Shown piece after piece: positions 26,590 to 38,655 of a stretch of DNA of 64,000 nucleotides. Positions within the stretch are counted from its first letter, which is position 1, and each line of letters starts with the position of its first letter. The stretch comes from Pholis gunnellus (lineage: Eukaryota; Chordata; Actinopteri; Perciformes; Pholidae). A program made the position numbers and the translations under genes. The stretch is taken from the NCBI GenBank assembly GCA_910591455.2, contig OU342808.1, positions 17,563,121-17,627,120 on the forward strand, in the 5' to 3' direction. The notes beneath the pieces were generated by a model, which was not told the DNA's origin, did no database searches, and saw only the letters and a program-made list of their open reading frames with translations.

Positions 26590-29500
26590 TTCACTAGCAA
26601 GCCGACTTAAAATATATTACCCTTCTTATCTTTCCCAGGTCACACATGGTAATCGTCCAATGCCATCATACTGCACGTTTATAGTAGCAGCTAAATATTA
26701 AAATGAATGTAGGCCAACTGGATCTATGTACACTACGGTATCATAATACAAAATACTTATTATTCTTTTCATTGAGGAACTGAAACATTTTGATGACTAC
26801 CTTTTATGCCCTTTGTGTGCCCCTGAATCAGACTAAAACAACCTCAACAATATGTGTTGAGTATATGTAATTTCAGCCACTTAGGATCATTAAAAGGAGA
26901 TCATATTGAATATCACTTCTCGGGCGGGAAAGAGAAAGCGAGAAAGAAATAAAGAAGAGATTTGTTTGTCAGTCAATTCTGACCCACTCAATCTCCTTAG
27001 CCTTGTGAAAGAGGGGGAGAGAAAGGGTCGGGGTCAGCTTTCTGTAAATCTTCTGATGAAATGTTGACAAAACAGCCAATTTTCTGTAATTTTGCTGCAG
27101 CCGTCTTTCAGCAGCTTACTCACTCAGAACCCCTTCATTTCAAACAGCAGCACACTGCGACCTCTGACATGTATCTCGTCTCTGACTTCTTTGGCCTGGC
27201 AGAAAGACAGTAACAGTTGTGCCTTTTAGGTCAGGTGGATGCCGTTTAAGGAGCCAGCCTCATAAAGGACGCCTTTGTCTCTCAAACAGGCTCTCTTGGG
27301 CCCCAGTAAAAGGATAAGAAATGTAGTTAATAGCTCAGGAGTGGCCTAATCATCAGCTGCCATTACTGCTCCAATATCAGCAGAGATGACAGACTTATCA
27401 ATAACAAAGGCCCAGCTGAAGCCTCCACCGCTCTGTCATTTTGATCTTTGCTCCACTAATCAGAGCTTTCATTTGAGCTAAGCACCGGGCAGCACACCTC
27501 TCATTCTCTTCATGCTGTGCCAGATATCACTCATCTTTACAAGCCACTCTGTATTCCCTCAACCCCAGGCCACCATTTCCACAAATTGGCTTAATTTCTC
27601 CGGCAAATATATGACACATCTGAGAGCTCATTATCCTTGCAATGCAAGTGATTATTGCACTTACTGGTAAAACTCTCTTAGCTTTTGAGGTTTTGTCTTG
27701 AATGGCTTTGGTTGGAGTCCAGCTGATTTTTTAAATGAAATGAAGATATGTCAATCTGACTATCATTGCGTTGTATAAATATTTCATAAGCTTATGCTGT
27801 GTTTGGTTTAACAGTACACTTCCATAACACAAAAGGATTTTGAGGCATTTTGTTCGTAATGTTTGTCTAATACAAAGCATGGACTGAAGAGTAACACCTT
27901 CATATACCGTATGTGTTGTAAAACAAAAACAAGATGTATATTAATAAAAGGCTGTCAATCATCTATATAGAATAGATAACTGTCTCGGGAGAGCAAATTG
28001 CTCTTATAAAGAATATTACAAATGCTAAAGGGATGATGTATATGATTTAATTGTAAAATATATACTTTAATGTCAATATTTCTCTTGTTCATTCTTCCAC
28101 AAAAAGCTCCTCCATCAAGGAGAAACCTGAGAGGACCAAAGAGGTGCTCCCGCACCTGGACGAGCTGGCCCTTTCATTTACAGTCATGGTGAGGATCAGG
28201 CACTGACTGACTCAGACACCTGCTATTGGGAAATATGTTCTCCATCAGTGAGCTATAGACTATTTCTGGACAGGAGCACTGGGAGACCATTGTTCTCCCC
28301 AGCACTGACAGCCAAGGTATTCTGGGACTTTTGGCACACATAGAAAACAATGTGTTATTCATGTTAAGCTTAAAAATGTGACTATTTATTCAACGTTACC
28401 AAACAAACTGCGGTTAGAGTGGTATTTGTTGATTGCAGCAGAATTGTTTGATGGCTTTAATATTGTAATAAAATGAGAACATTGCATATTCCAAAGAAAA
28501 GGATCACATATGTTTTTTTTTTATATAACTGCAATTGATGGAACAAAATTAGAGAAATGGAAGGATCAGAATTATTAAAAAACTAATTAGTATTGTTAGT
28601 TTAGAGTATATTCACAGAATCACAGAAATGTTCTTTTCAGATAAAAAAGAAATACCTATCTTTCATATTAAACATAACCTATGGTCTCAGGCTTAGCATA
28701 AAACAGTGGAGCTCCTTATTCCCTCAGTTTGATACATGATATGTGCGCTTTAAACAAATCATCTGGCCTCTGCTCCTATACAGTCTTATACTGGGGCAGG
28801 GGGTTTGGGGATTTTGCAATGTCATCTGGGATTAAAAAGGAGCAGCACATCAGAGCCCCAGGCCACACCACCTGGAGCCCCTATACGATCCTTGGCTCTG
28901 CACCACTCAGTACCAGCCCCATTAGCTTACCGCCGAATAATTCCTGGTCAACCAAATGACACTGAGCTAACAAAGCCCCATTTCAGAAAAGATTACAACT
29001 TCAACAGGAAACCCTTTGATTGTGAGTTTGTTTGAAATGTTATCAATACCATGATCATTCCTGCGGATCAACAAAACCATCTCTAATCACCATACCTTGG
29101 CTGCACCTTCAGTTGTGCATCAATCTGCAGAAAAGAGAAAAAAAGAAGCAAATTACGGTCGAGAATAGAGGAGGGACTTGTTTAACAAGAAGCACGTGCA
29201 ATGACAAAGCGATTCCTTTCTCAACGTTGATCACCCACCTGCACACAGATTAGGTCAGATATTCACCTGAGCCGCCAACCTGTCACTCACACTCAATAAA
29301 AAAAAAAACACACACAGCACACATTCATTTCATGTTAGTGCTCCTAACAGTAGACAGCAGACAAGACTTTTCCTGTCAGAAAAACAGACATCGTAGACAC
29401 ACTGTTTGCAAGCAGCTATTACAATAAAATTAAGTGAAATATGGCCAAGAACTTTAACCTCTGGTCAGTGTCACAATATACACAATTCAATACAATCTGC

Positions 29501-30383
29501 CATTTACAGACATGAAAGTTGATAAATAAAATTAAAAATTTTGAAGTACACAATATTGTAAGCCCAACTTTTGTGCATATGTGCAAAGTGCTTAAAAATA
29601 ATTATAGTTGTAGTGCTTGATTATTATATTCAAACAACAGTCTGCAGTCTACAAGTGCTTACAACAATAAACACATCTCTTTGTCATTGGGTGATGGCCA
29701 AACAACATAAAGCTCAATTTAAGTTCCGTTTCCTTAGGATATCCTGCCTGAGGGTTACACTTGCAATCATTTCCCATTGTGTTATTTTTGCAGTTTATTC
29801 AATTAATGAAAAAACTATGCAGACGATCTAAAATATGTTTCCACTGTGTTGAGGAAATACCTTGGTCTTTCTCATGAAGTTCCTCATTAAACCTCATTAA
29901 ACCCTGCTGTGTATCCAACGTTTTCCTCATTTACAAATACCTAATCAATCCCGATGCGCAAAGTTAGATAATACTTCATGACCAGTACCTGAAAACCCGC
30001 ACAAGCGGGTATTCATTGTGGTAAAAAAATAAAAATAAACATAATTTGACAAAATAAACATAAACAAGTTGATATATATTGTATAACGCAATCGGATTGG
30101 TTGGATACCACAGTTTCCTTATAAAGCTGGTTCACCTCAACCTTCTGAGAAGAATGGGACGCAAAGTTTATGTTTCGTCATCAGTTTAGTCTCTGGCGCC
30201 CCTTTGTGGTTTAAATGCAGAACAGAATTAATTCATTTTCGGTTCAGAAAACCCGATTGTGCAACTAATTCCAAAAACTTTCATGAAACACTGTAAATGA
30301 CTGAAAAACTATAATATGACGATCAAAGCTTGTCATGGGTGTAGACTTGACCAATGCCTCTGAGGTTGTAATAGTGACATGAC
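26590..30383. other. Intergenic, gene-free, with a regulatory-looking block
   Basis: No exon is supported. The segment 27,070-27,620 is described separately. 27,900-29,900 is AT-rich unique sequence with short unrecognised open frames on both strands. Confidence 0.55.
27070..27620. promoter_or_regulatory. Candidate conserved non-coding element in the lmx1b flank
   Basis: The block is repeat-free and GC-balanced between AT-rich flanks. It carries dense motif cores: E-boxes CAGCTG at two places, the SOX-like ATAACAAAGG, TAATCAG/TAATCATC homeodomain-type sites and a GATCTTTG TCF-like site. It has no open frame of note. Function is inferred from composition and from its position beside a developmental regulator; conservation could not be tested. 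Confidence 0.3.
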
Positions 30384-30430
30384 TTCTCTCTCTCTCTCTC
30401 TCTTGTACGTGCACGCGTGCGTGCGTGCGT
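30384..30430. repeat. (TC)n and (TGCG)n microsatellites
   Basis: A TC run at 30,384-30,403 is followed after a few bases by GTGCGTGCGTGCG-type units. Confidence 0.9.
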
Positions 30431-30567
30431 TGTGGTGTGGGCACAGCTGCACAGGTGCACAGCTGGATAGCTATAAACCAATGTCATCTCAGATTTTAAT
30501 GAAGAAACTCAAGTGATAAAACCCTACAACCCTACAACATTTACAAAACAGGAGAACAGATGCACTA

Positions 30568-30640
30568 AATAGTTCAATTCAATACAATTTGGCTTTATTG
30601 GCATGCAAGTTTAAAACGTAAAACAATGTTGCCAAAGTAA
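30568..30640 (-). repeat. LINE-tail-like dispersed repeat
   Basis: The motif TTCAATTCAATACAATTTGG followed by CTTTATTGGCATGCAAG resembles the reversed 3' tail of short fish LINE/SINE fragments. It is too short to classify. Confidence 0.4.
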
Positions 30641-30859
30641 ATACACTTATATTTAGTGTCCCTCTTGCTGTCAGTGTAAAGTGGAAGCAGATGACCCATG
30701 TATGCTACCATAGCATGGGTGTAGTCAGTAGATAAGAGTACGAGTATACACCTTAGCCATGTTATCTGTAGAAAAACTATTTGGAAACAGACTGTAGGTT
30801 ACATCGCATTTATGTTTGCGCGTGTATACGTTCTCCATCGCGACGTATATTCAGAACAT

Positions 30860-31084
30860 TATGTCTTAGTACATAACGCTGACATGAGCAAGGGAGGGGC
30901 TGCCGCAAAACACACTGATAGAATGAATGCAAAGAGCCAAAAGAACACTTCCTGTTGATGCAAAAAAAATTGCAGCAGCAACTGTCTGACACATCTGGAC
31001 TGGAGAGGGGGGGAGGCCTGGCTGTAGTGTAAGCGAACTACTGAGGGGAATGGACAAGGTTTATTGATGCTAATCTGCAAGACG
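30860..31084 (+). promoter_or_regulatory. zbtb34: Candidate promoter and non-coding first exon of zbtb34
   Basis: CpG frequency rises sharply from about 30,810 to 31,800 compared with the AT-rich surroundings. A strong splice donor, GACG|GTGAGTTT, ends a possible untranslated exon at 31,084. The zbtb34 coding exon has its own acceptor at 38,621-38,622 and no start upstream of it that is obviously exonic, so an upstream 5'UTR exon is required. The GCTAGC/GTTAGC-rich intronic DNA that follows is typical of teleost promoter-proximal sequence. The exon start and the link to zbtb34 are inferred. Confidence 0.4.
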
Positions 31085-34000
31085 GTGAGTTTAATGGACT
31101 TCAACTTCTGCTCACACCTATGGCCATAACGCGTTTGCAATGTAGGCACGTCTTTTGCTCTGACAATGAAAGCCACGGGGATATAAATTGTCTGCGATCG
31201 TACGCTAGCAACTGAAAGCTAGCGAGCGTTAGCCGCTACTTAGCACTGGCTGACATGGGATGGTTGCTCGCTAAACTAGCGCTAACTGTTAGCATAAGAT
31301 AGCTATAGCATAGGAACGTCAGCTATTTCATGACAGCCGACATAGTTTGCACCCGCGTTCGACGTTACTTAGCTACTAGACCTTTACAATGTTGGCAAGC
31401 TTTATCACAATCCGAGAAAGCACGACCAACCCGTAGAAGAATCCACACTGCGTTAAAGTGTGGAGTCTGTCTGAAAGTTGGGCTTTCTTTTCTGAAATAA
31501 TTGCTCGATGTTAATATAGCTAGCTATAGTTAGCCTTAGTTAGCTAGTGCTGGTGTGCTGCTTGATGTTCGGCCCTGTGAGCCGATGCAGTTTTTTTAAC
31601 TGACGTTAATATATATAACAGTTACAAGTTACCCTACGAATTAAAAATGGTAGAAACAACATAAAAAAGTAGGTGGATGTGACTGTCAAGGTAACGTTAA
31701 CCTTTGCTGCTCAGCTAGGTAGTATAGCTCACCCCCCCTCCACCGACCACCACCAATAGCTAACTAGCGTTAACTACTAACGAAATGGTTGGCAATAAAG
31801 TTTGAGACACCGCACATTTGCTCCCAAAGGTATCGGCACTGTATGCATGTACGATGGGATCAACCGTGCATGCTGATGCATATGAGTGTCCATGCACGAT
31901 GAGGCTAAAACGGGTAAATGCGAGTCTTCGTGAATAAGTTGACGTAGCGTTTAGGGAAGACCTGGAAAAACATGTTTCAACCCACTGTACGTTAATGCGG
32001 CGGCATCAGGCCTGTTAATATGCAGTGTGTCATACACTTAACATGCAACGTTACCTACTATTATTTTGCAGGGCATTTGTTATGCTGAAAGATTAAATAT
32101 GTCAGCATTCCTAATGCTGTCGGCCAACAATGAATGAGCCGGTAAAGTAATTGGAGGTGATGTTATGGCAGGGAAGGACAAAGTGCAGGGACCTGGCATT
32201 TTATTCTGTACACCGATACTATCATTATGTCTGTGACATTCATTTGCTCTGAAATCCAACAATCTTCTACGGTTAAAAGCCCAGTTTGAAACCAACAGCA
32301 TGCATTTGTATTCCATGATTGCATCTGAAAACTAGCCTAAATATTTTAACTCCAAGGCATGTTAGAACACAGGAGCCAAACCAATTACTGCTTTCACATG
32401 AGCAAACATTAGGGCTTTGCACCCATTCAACTCTATTTTTTTACTGTCCCATTTCAGTTTGGGATCAGCAGTAAAACTGTATTGGTTTGAACCGCCTGCT
32501 GAAATGTGTAATTGTGCAATACAAGGCATACAGATGCTCGGTGCATACAGTAATCTCTGGTGAAAACACGACTCTTGTCAGAGTTCCCACACATCCTGGA
32601 CAACAGTTGACCAATTTTACAGTCAGGAAAAACTCAAGGAAAATTACAGAAAGTTTCAACATGCTCCTATTTTCCAATGAACTACGACTCAATCTATCAG
32701 AGCTCTGCAAAACGGATGTTCAGGATCATATTAACTTTCAATTGATGAGACAGAGACACAAGCATTTTTTAATTGGCTGTTAAATTGTGGAAATGCTGTG
32801 AACACACCCCCAAGTCACGTCTGATGGTAGCACATACAGGTTGGATGACATCACTACTTATGTGGCTGAAACTCTGATTTATGTAAGTTACATTATCCTT
32901 CAAATATAAATATTAGTTACTGCTGGCTGGTAACTGTCGTAGTTGTTATATTGTTCTGTGATCAATTTGTTATAATTTCAAAGCATGTAAGAGATGATTT
33001 CATAGATATTAGTGTATGGCACGATCCCTGCTTGTCATACCAGCTATAGATTATCACTGGAACAGTCCTGTGATCTCTAGAAAAGAGTGGGGACCCCGCT
33101 CTGTGGTCTATCCTGGTAAAAGATGTCATGCCTATGATTTTGTGATATTTCTCACTTAATTATTGATATAGATGTTACTATATATACATTTTTCTAACTC
33201 AAGTGGAAAATAAGTCGTCTCCAAGTATTTACTCTCTAGTGTGATGTTCAGTATTTGCTATACGTTTTGGAATCGTAGGAAACGTACCCGAATAAGACAG
33301 TAAAACTGACACTCGGTGAAGACGTTTGCCGGGCTATTCCTGCATGTCAGCAGCAAACAAATTATTTTCTACCATTAGCAAAATCTGACCATTTGGCGGT
33401 AATAAAACCTGTTTTAAGGGCATTGCATCAAATGCATCACTGCCATCTGTAATTGCAAGATCTAAGTGCAAAAGGCAGGATGATATCTGAATAATTGGTG
33501 CTCGCCATCAAAAGCACTTTTGATGCTGCCAAGATGTTGTAAATTCGTCAAGGTTGATTGTCGACAAAATACAGGATAACTGCTGCTCGAGGGAAAGGGT
33601 GATTTAGTGCTGGGCGATATGTGATATACTGTATATTTATATTGTGATATGTCACAGAATCTTCCATCCCGTTTTAGGTCATTTCATATCTCGATGATGA
33701 TATCATGATAAAGTACATTCACTGGTAATTCAATACATAAATGTGAAATAATCACATTTTATTATTATTTTTTGTGTTCTCTTGTGTGAATTTGATACGT
33801 GACAAATGAGAAGTACTGATTTAAGACTAAACATTTCTAAGAAACAGCAAATCTAATATGAATCAAAAACAGCTGATGAATGCATTTTACAGGACAGGTG
33901 GCAGACATTCAGGCCCATAATCATAATACTTCATACATACGGATCTTGGTCTGAATCAACTGCATGTACGATGCATATTCACCGTAACTTCACTGATTGT

Positions 34001-37000
34001 TATATCATTAGTTACAATAACCGAAGTTAGCTGTAGAGAGTAGTTTTATGTACTGATTATAGACCTACTTTGTGGTAATTTTGTGTTGTTGCAATGTATT
34101 TGGACATGTATGGTGAACATTTATACCAATTGGAAATTTCCGCTATATATTTAATTATTCATCAGTTATCTGGGGTGTGGTCAGCATAAATATTTTATTT
34201 ATCTATTAACCGTTGTATGTCGTACAGCATAGATACTGTTCCCACAAACAAAACACTGTGCTAACACTTTTCGGTGTATCGTAGTCTGTTTAAGGTGAAG
34301 AGGAAAAAAAAGTCACGTTGTGTCGGTTAATAACAACAAACTGCCTGCACTCCAAATAGGCCTATCGTGAGGACCAGCAGGGGGTAATCTTTGCAGACTT
34401 GTCTGACTTTTTAGAGCCAAACCACTTCCAAAAGACAGAAGTAGCTGCTATTTAGGTTTAGTTTCTTTATTATAGTAAAGTTACAACAATGAACTTTCAT
34501 TTTGTGTTGATTTTGGCATCCCCGTGGACAAAAGCAGTAGTGCTTCCAAAAACCAGATTCCTTTTAGAAAACTTCTCATTTTACTGCAGCAGAGTTTTTA
34601 CACTGGTTCTGGTTCTCCCGGGCCTTTCTTCCCTCCATACGGCCTGGGCTTCTAGCAGAGCATGGTGTTGGTGTCAGAGGAGGAGCAGCTGCTGCCGGGC
34701 GCTGAGCTCTCCACCTCCCGCCGGAGCTCCGACTGTAGGGAAGTCGAATCTTTTAGAGGCATCAATATTACATATAGACGGTTTCGTAACCAGTGTAGCG
34801 TAAGTGAAATCAACATACGACATTAAAACGACAGAACAATCTTCTCTCCCGCCTGCCTCGTAATTCCAATCACAATAACATGCCGTCATATTTACACAAG
34901 GCGGATCCTTTCTTGCGATAACCGTATCGCACATAACGCAGTTCGGACACTGTTTTTTTGACACCATGATAGAAACTATATTGAAAAATGTAAACAATAG
35001 ATTTTGACACTATATACTGTCATATTGGCCAGCCCTAGGGCGAACTATGGAGGGCAGGGTCAGACTACTATTTTGGATCAAGTTACTAGTTCTTCTCATT
35101 TTGGATGCATCAGTCGTTGCTTGTAGTGGATGCAGATGTTGTATGGAACATCTGGAAAGATGCGGTTTGCCCGTCCTTGTGGACAGTACTGTAATCTCTT
35201 TTTCTTCATCAAAATCCCAGAACATACACTCCACCATTTTGCCATCTCTTAGCCTGGAGCAACCCCTTACAGCCAGGAAAGACATGACTGTGGGATCGTG
35301 GCAAAGTTACGTCACTGCACTGTACAGCAGTGTGTAATGCTGTTGAGTATGAATACGTTGTTGGAAAAGTATAAATGAAACAAGGAGGGGCTCAAGTCTT
35401 CCACAGGCTGAAATGAAAGATGAGCATTTTTTGGTTTTCCATTTGTTTAAGAGAGTAAGAGGACACACCCGAAGGCTCAGCATCCAATATTTAGCTCTGC
35501 ATACTGAACATTTTATTCTCACACCAGCAATGTTCCTCATGTCATACCTTTCCCCTTCGTATCAGAATTTACTCTATTTTTATCTCTTTCTTTACTATCT
35601 GTTTGAAATTGCTCTCCCAACCTTTGCTTGTTAAGCAGTTCTGTTCCGGGTCTGGCCTGCCCCACAAGCTGTTTTTCAAAGTATGTGAAATGCTGCTGAT
35701 GTTGAAGAAAGCATACAATGCTTGCTGACTTTGATTTTTCTTCTTCTTCGTTTTTTTTTTTTTGAGTGACGTACCTTAGTTATCGGCTTTAGGTGATGTC
35801 TTACCGCCAGAGTTTTGCTGACCGTAACTATCATAATGTACTCCGCTTGTATGGAATCTTTGAGCTGAGTTTAAACATTTTCAGTTTTTCCCCGATGTGA
35901 GCCAAGCATGTGACCCTCACCCAGCATGTGCATCTCAACTACTGAGCATACATTCTTTGGCTGCCCTTCAACTTGGCTCCATTCAGTATGCATGCTGTTG
36001 GCAGCCATTACTGATGTGTTTAGTGTCTGAACAGGCTGTATTTGAAAAGGCTGGTAATGGGGAGGGGGGGGAGTGAAAATAATACACAGTACACCTTCTT
36101 GCGATTCTCTGTTTTGCTACATCTTTCCCTCTCCTGTGCCAGGATGAGAACATATGGTGTGTAAGACAGGTGTCTTGGCAAGCTTTGGCAACTGGTGAAA
36201 GTGTTTATGTAACCAGAGTGCTGATAGGGACTCTGCGCAGAAGATCATGCTGAATTGCCAGGCAGGCAGGGAGGGAGGCAGGGAGGGAGGTGCAGAGGGA
36301 GAGATGGGAGAAGGGCAGATGGAGTGGGGGGAGATAAGGGTTAAGCTGGAGAACTGACACATGGTTTTGCAACACGGGAGTATTTGCTCTAAACGCAGAA
36401 TCACACAGTAGGTACAGTACAATATGATTTCACAGTCGCTGCTTGGGTTTAACTAGTTGTGCTGAGAAGGAACGGTCTATGTCTCATTATTTTAATGAAC
36501 CAGCTCAAGTCAGCGTACTGTTGTTTTAGGGTGGTATGGCATCACTTGCGCAGCAATGCCTTTCATCATTTTGCCAAAATGCGATTCAGTCAAGGCGTGA
36601 ATGTTATGACTTGTGTGCCATGAAATATCTTATCAGGGAGGGGCAGTTGTCAGTTGGAATGAGGAGATTGACGAGCATTATCCAATTACAAAACTGGTTG
36701 TATTAGTCTTGGCTGTCAAAATTGGCCAAAAAGGACGTATGTTAACAGAAAATACCTAAAAAAGGTGGCGGCTGGCTGGAGGGAGATTGTCAGGAGATCG
36801 CCTGAAGCTTCCTACTTGCTGTTGGCTGTATTATATGTTATTATAGTCATTTAATACGTGTTTTTACAAAGGGTTTGTTAAGATACTTTTTAACAAAAGG
36901 TTATGTACATGCTCAACTGCCAAGCAGAACCAGATTTTCTTCTTCCTCTGTCAAATTTGCATAGCTTCTACCTTTTTAAAGCTTCTTCACTCATATCTGG

Positions 37001-38622
37001 TACATTGTGTTCCACCAATCTCAATTGTTTGATCGACTTAGACTCTCAGTTTCCTGTTTCGTAAAAATGGTGGTGGATCAGTGGCGGCTGGTGACTTTTT
37101 TTTTTTTTTGGTGAAATTAGATAAGACGGGAGGAAAACCAACCCACAGCATCATATTATTTATCACTTATTATTTAGCTACTTCTCTCTACTTTCTTTTC
37201 CCCCCCAACAGAACACAGATACAGAATACAGTGGGTTGAGAGAGCCAGGGGTATATCACACCGGACAAAGATATTATAAAACATATAGATATTAAGCTAG
37301 AGTTAGAAAGTTAGAAAGTAACAGAGGACTAACTGTCCATTATTGCATTACAACTTCCATTTCAGATCGATACAATCCAATTGATATCTAATTTAATTTC
37401 AGATATCCTAAATGAAAAAACATTCTAAAGATCCATAATGAAATTTAGAATATTCAAAATATATTGTGACTAGTAAAAATGTCAGTACGGACAACCACAA
37501 TGACTTGAAAAAATATTTCTGATATCTAAAATTAGATTAGATAACACAAGTGTACTGTAGATATCTGTTCTGGATATCGAAAAATATTTAAATTCTTTTT
37601 TTGAGGTACTTTAGTATATCCATTTTATGCAACTTCATACTTCTAGTCCACGACATCCCAGAGGGAAATAAGAACTCATTTAAAAAAAGCGTTTTGCGCT
37701 CGTTTATGATGTGTGGTGTTTCGTCACGCACAAGAAGTTCAGCGGAGTGGAAGACAGACGGACAGCAGGGGAACACTTGTTGTGTTGCTGTGTGACAGCT
37801 GATATAAAACACAGGATTAAATCTGGCTCAATATAGCCGATACCAATCAGTTAAAAATGCCTGATTGGACCTGATACTGATCTTGGAGATGGTATGCATT
37901 CATGTATCCTACTTTTGTTGTTCTACATTTATTGACTAAAGTTAGCTTTCTGATGTTATGATTTAAACCGCCTACATTAAGGGCAACACACATCGACATA
38001 CATGTTACCGTCCGCATACCCAGCCAGAATAAAATGTTGGTGACAGTCAAGTTTGTTAGCGTAACAACACAGAGCGTAGCCGAGGCTATTTAGTTTGCTG
38101 AGGTCCAAAGTTATTCTACGTTTAATGATGTCTCTAGTAGAGCTAATATACATTTACAGTAACGTTAGCGCTGAGTGCATGTTAGCAAAGCTACAGGCTG
38201 GGCTTCTGTCTCCCAAGTAACCGTGACCAAGGATTGGACAACCTTCGCGGCAGCCGATCTGACCTCACAAATGGCTTTGTGGGTAATTTGATTGATTGAG
38301 TGTTAGCAAAATGGTAGGTTCATTAAGAATCTGTCAGCCGTGAAGTGCATTTGTGCGTGTTGAAGCCGGGACAAATTATGTGAACTCATTCAAATGTACC
38401 TCCAACAAAATATATCAAATTAGTTAAGGCTGCACTTTATAGGCTACTCAGATGTAGTCTATAAAACGCTTCGCATATAAATTGTCATATACAGTACTGT
38501 GAAAAATAACCCTGTCATCTTTAACAACCTACTTTCTCATCTGTCTTATTAGTACGGTATAACGTTTTTGCGTTGCAAATGTGAAAAAACCTAATGACTT
38601 TTTTTTTTCCTTTTCTCATCAG
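31085..38622 (+). other. zbtb34: Inferred zbtb34 intron 1
   Basis: If the exon at about 31.0 kb is correct, this 7.5 kb intron separates it from the coding exon. It holds a DNA transposon relic (33,605-35,038), a poly-T run at 35,747-35,763, a GGGA/GGCA purine tract near 36,258-36,300 and another possible transposon end, AGTGGCGGCTGGTGA, near 37,080. Repeated unspliced open frames here show no known protein content. Confidence 0.45.
33605..35038. mobile_element. DNA transposon relic with GCTGGGCGATAT termini (about 1.4 kb)
   Basis: The left terminus is TAGTGCTGGGCGATATGTG. The right terminus, TACTGTCATATTGGCCAGCC, followed by CTAGGG, is its diverged inverted copy. Termini of this type mark a common fish DNA-transposon family. 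Internal open frames, such as the minus-strand Cys-rich one at 34,674-34,997, are unlike any transposase I recognise, so this is probably a non-autonomous copy. Confidence 0.55.
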
Positions 38623-38655
38623 GCAGCCAGCAAACTGGAGAAACACATCCAAGAA

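Noticed and set aside
34674..34997. Cys-rich minus-strand frame
   Set aside because: It lies inside a transposon relic with inverted ends, and its sequence does not resemble a transposase or a host protein.
35047..35337. Plus-strand frame with a hydrophobic start just after the transposon relic
   Set aside because: Hydrophobic N-terminus and cysteines suggest a secreted peptide, but the opposite strand is equally open and there is no splice, promoter or poly(A) support.
37080..37112. Transposon-like end AGTGGCGGCTGGTGA followed by a T-run
   Set aside because: No matching inverted end or target duplication could be found within 1 kb, so no element is called.
38581..38655. In-frame ATG upstream of the zbtb34 start
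   Set aside because: It lies in the intron before the acceptor at 38,622, and the 25 extra residues read through the pyrimidine tract.
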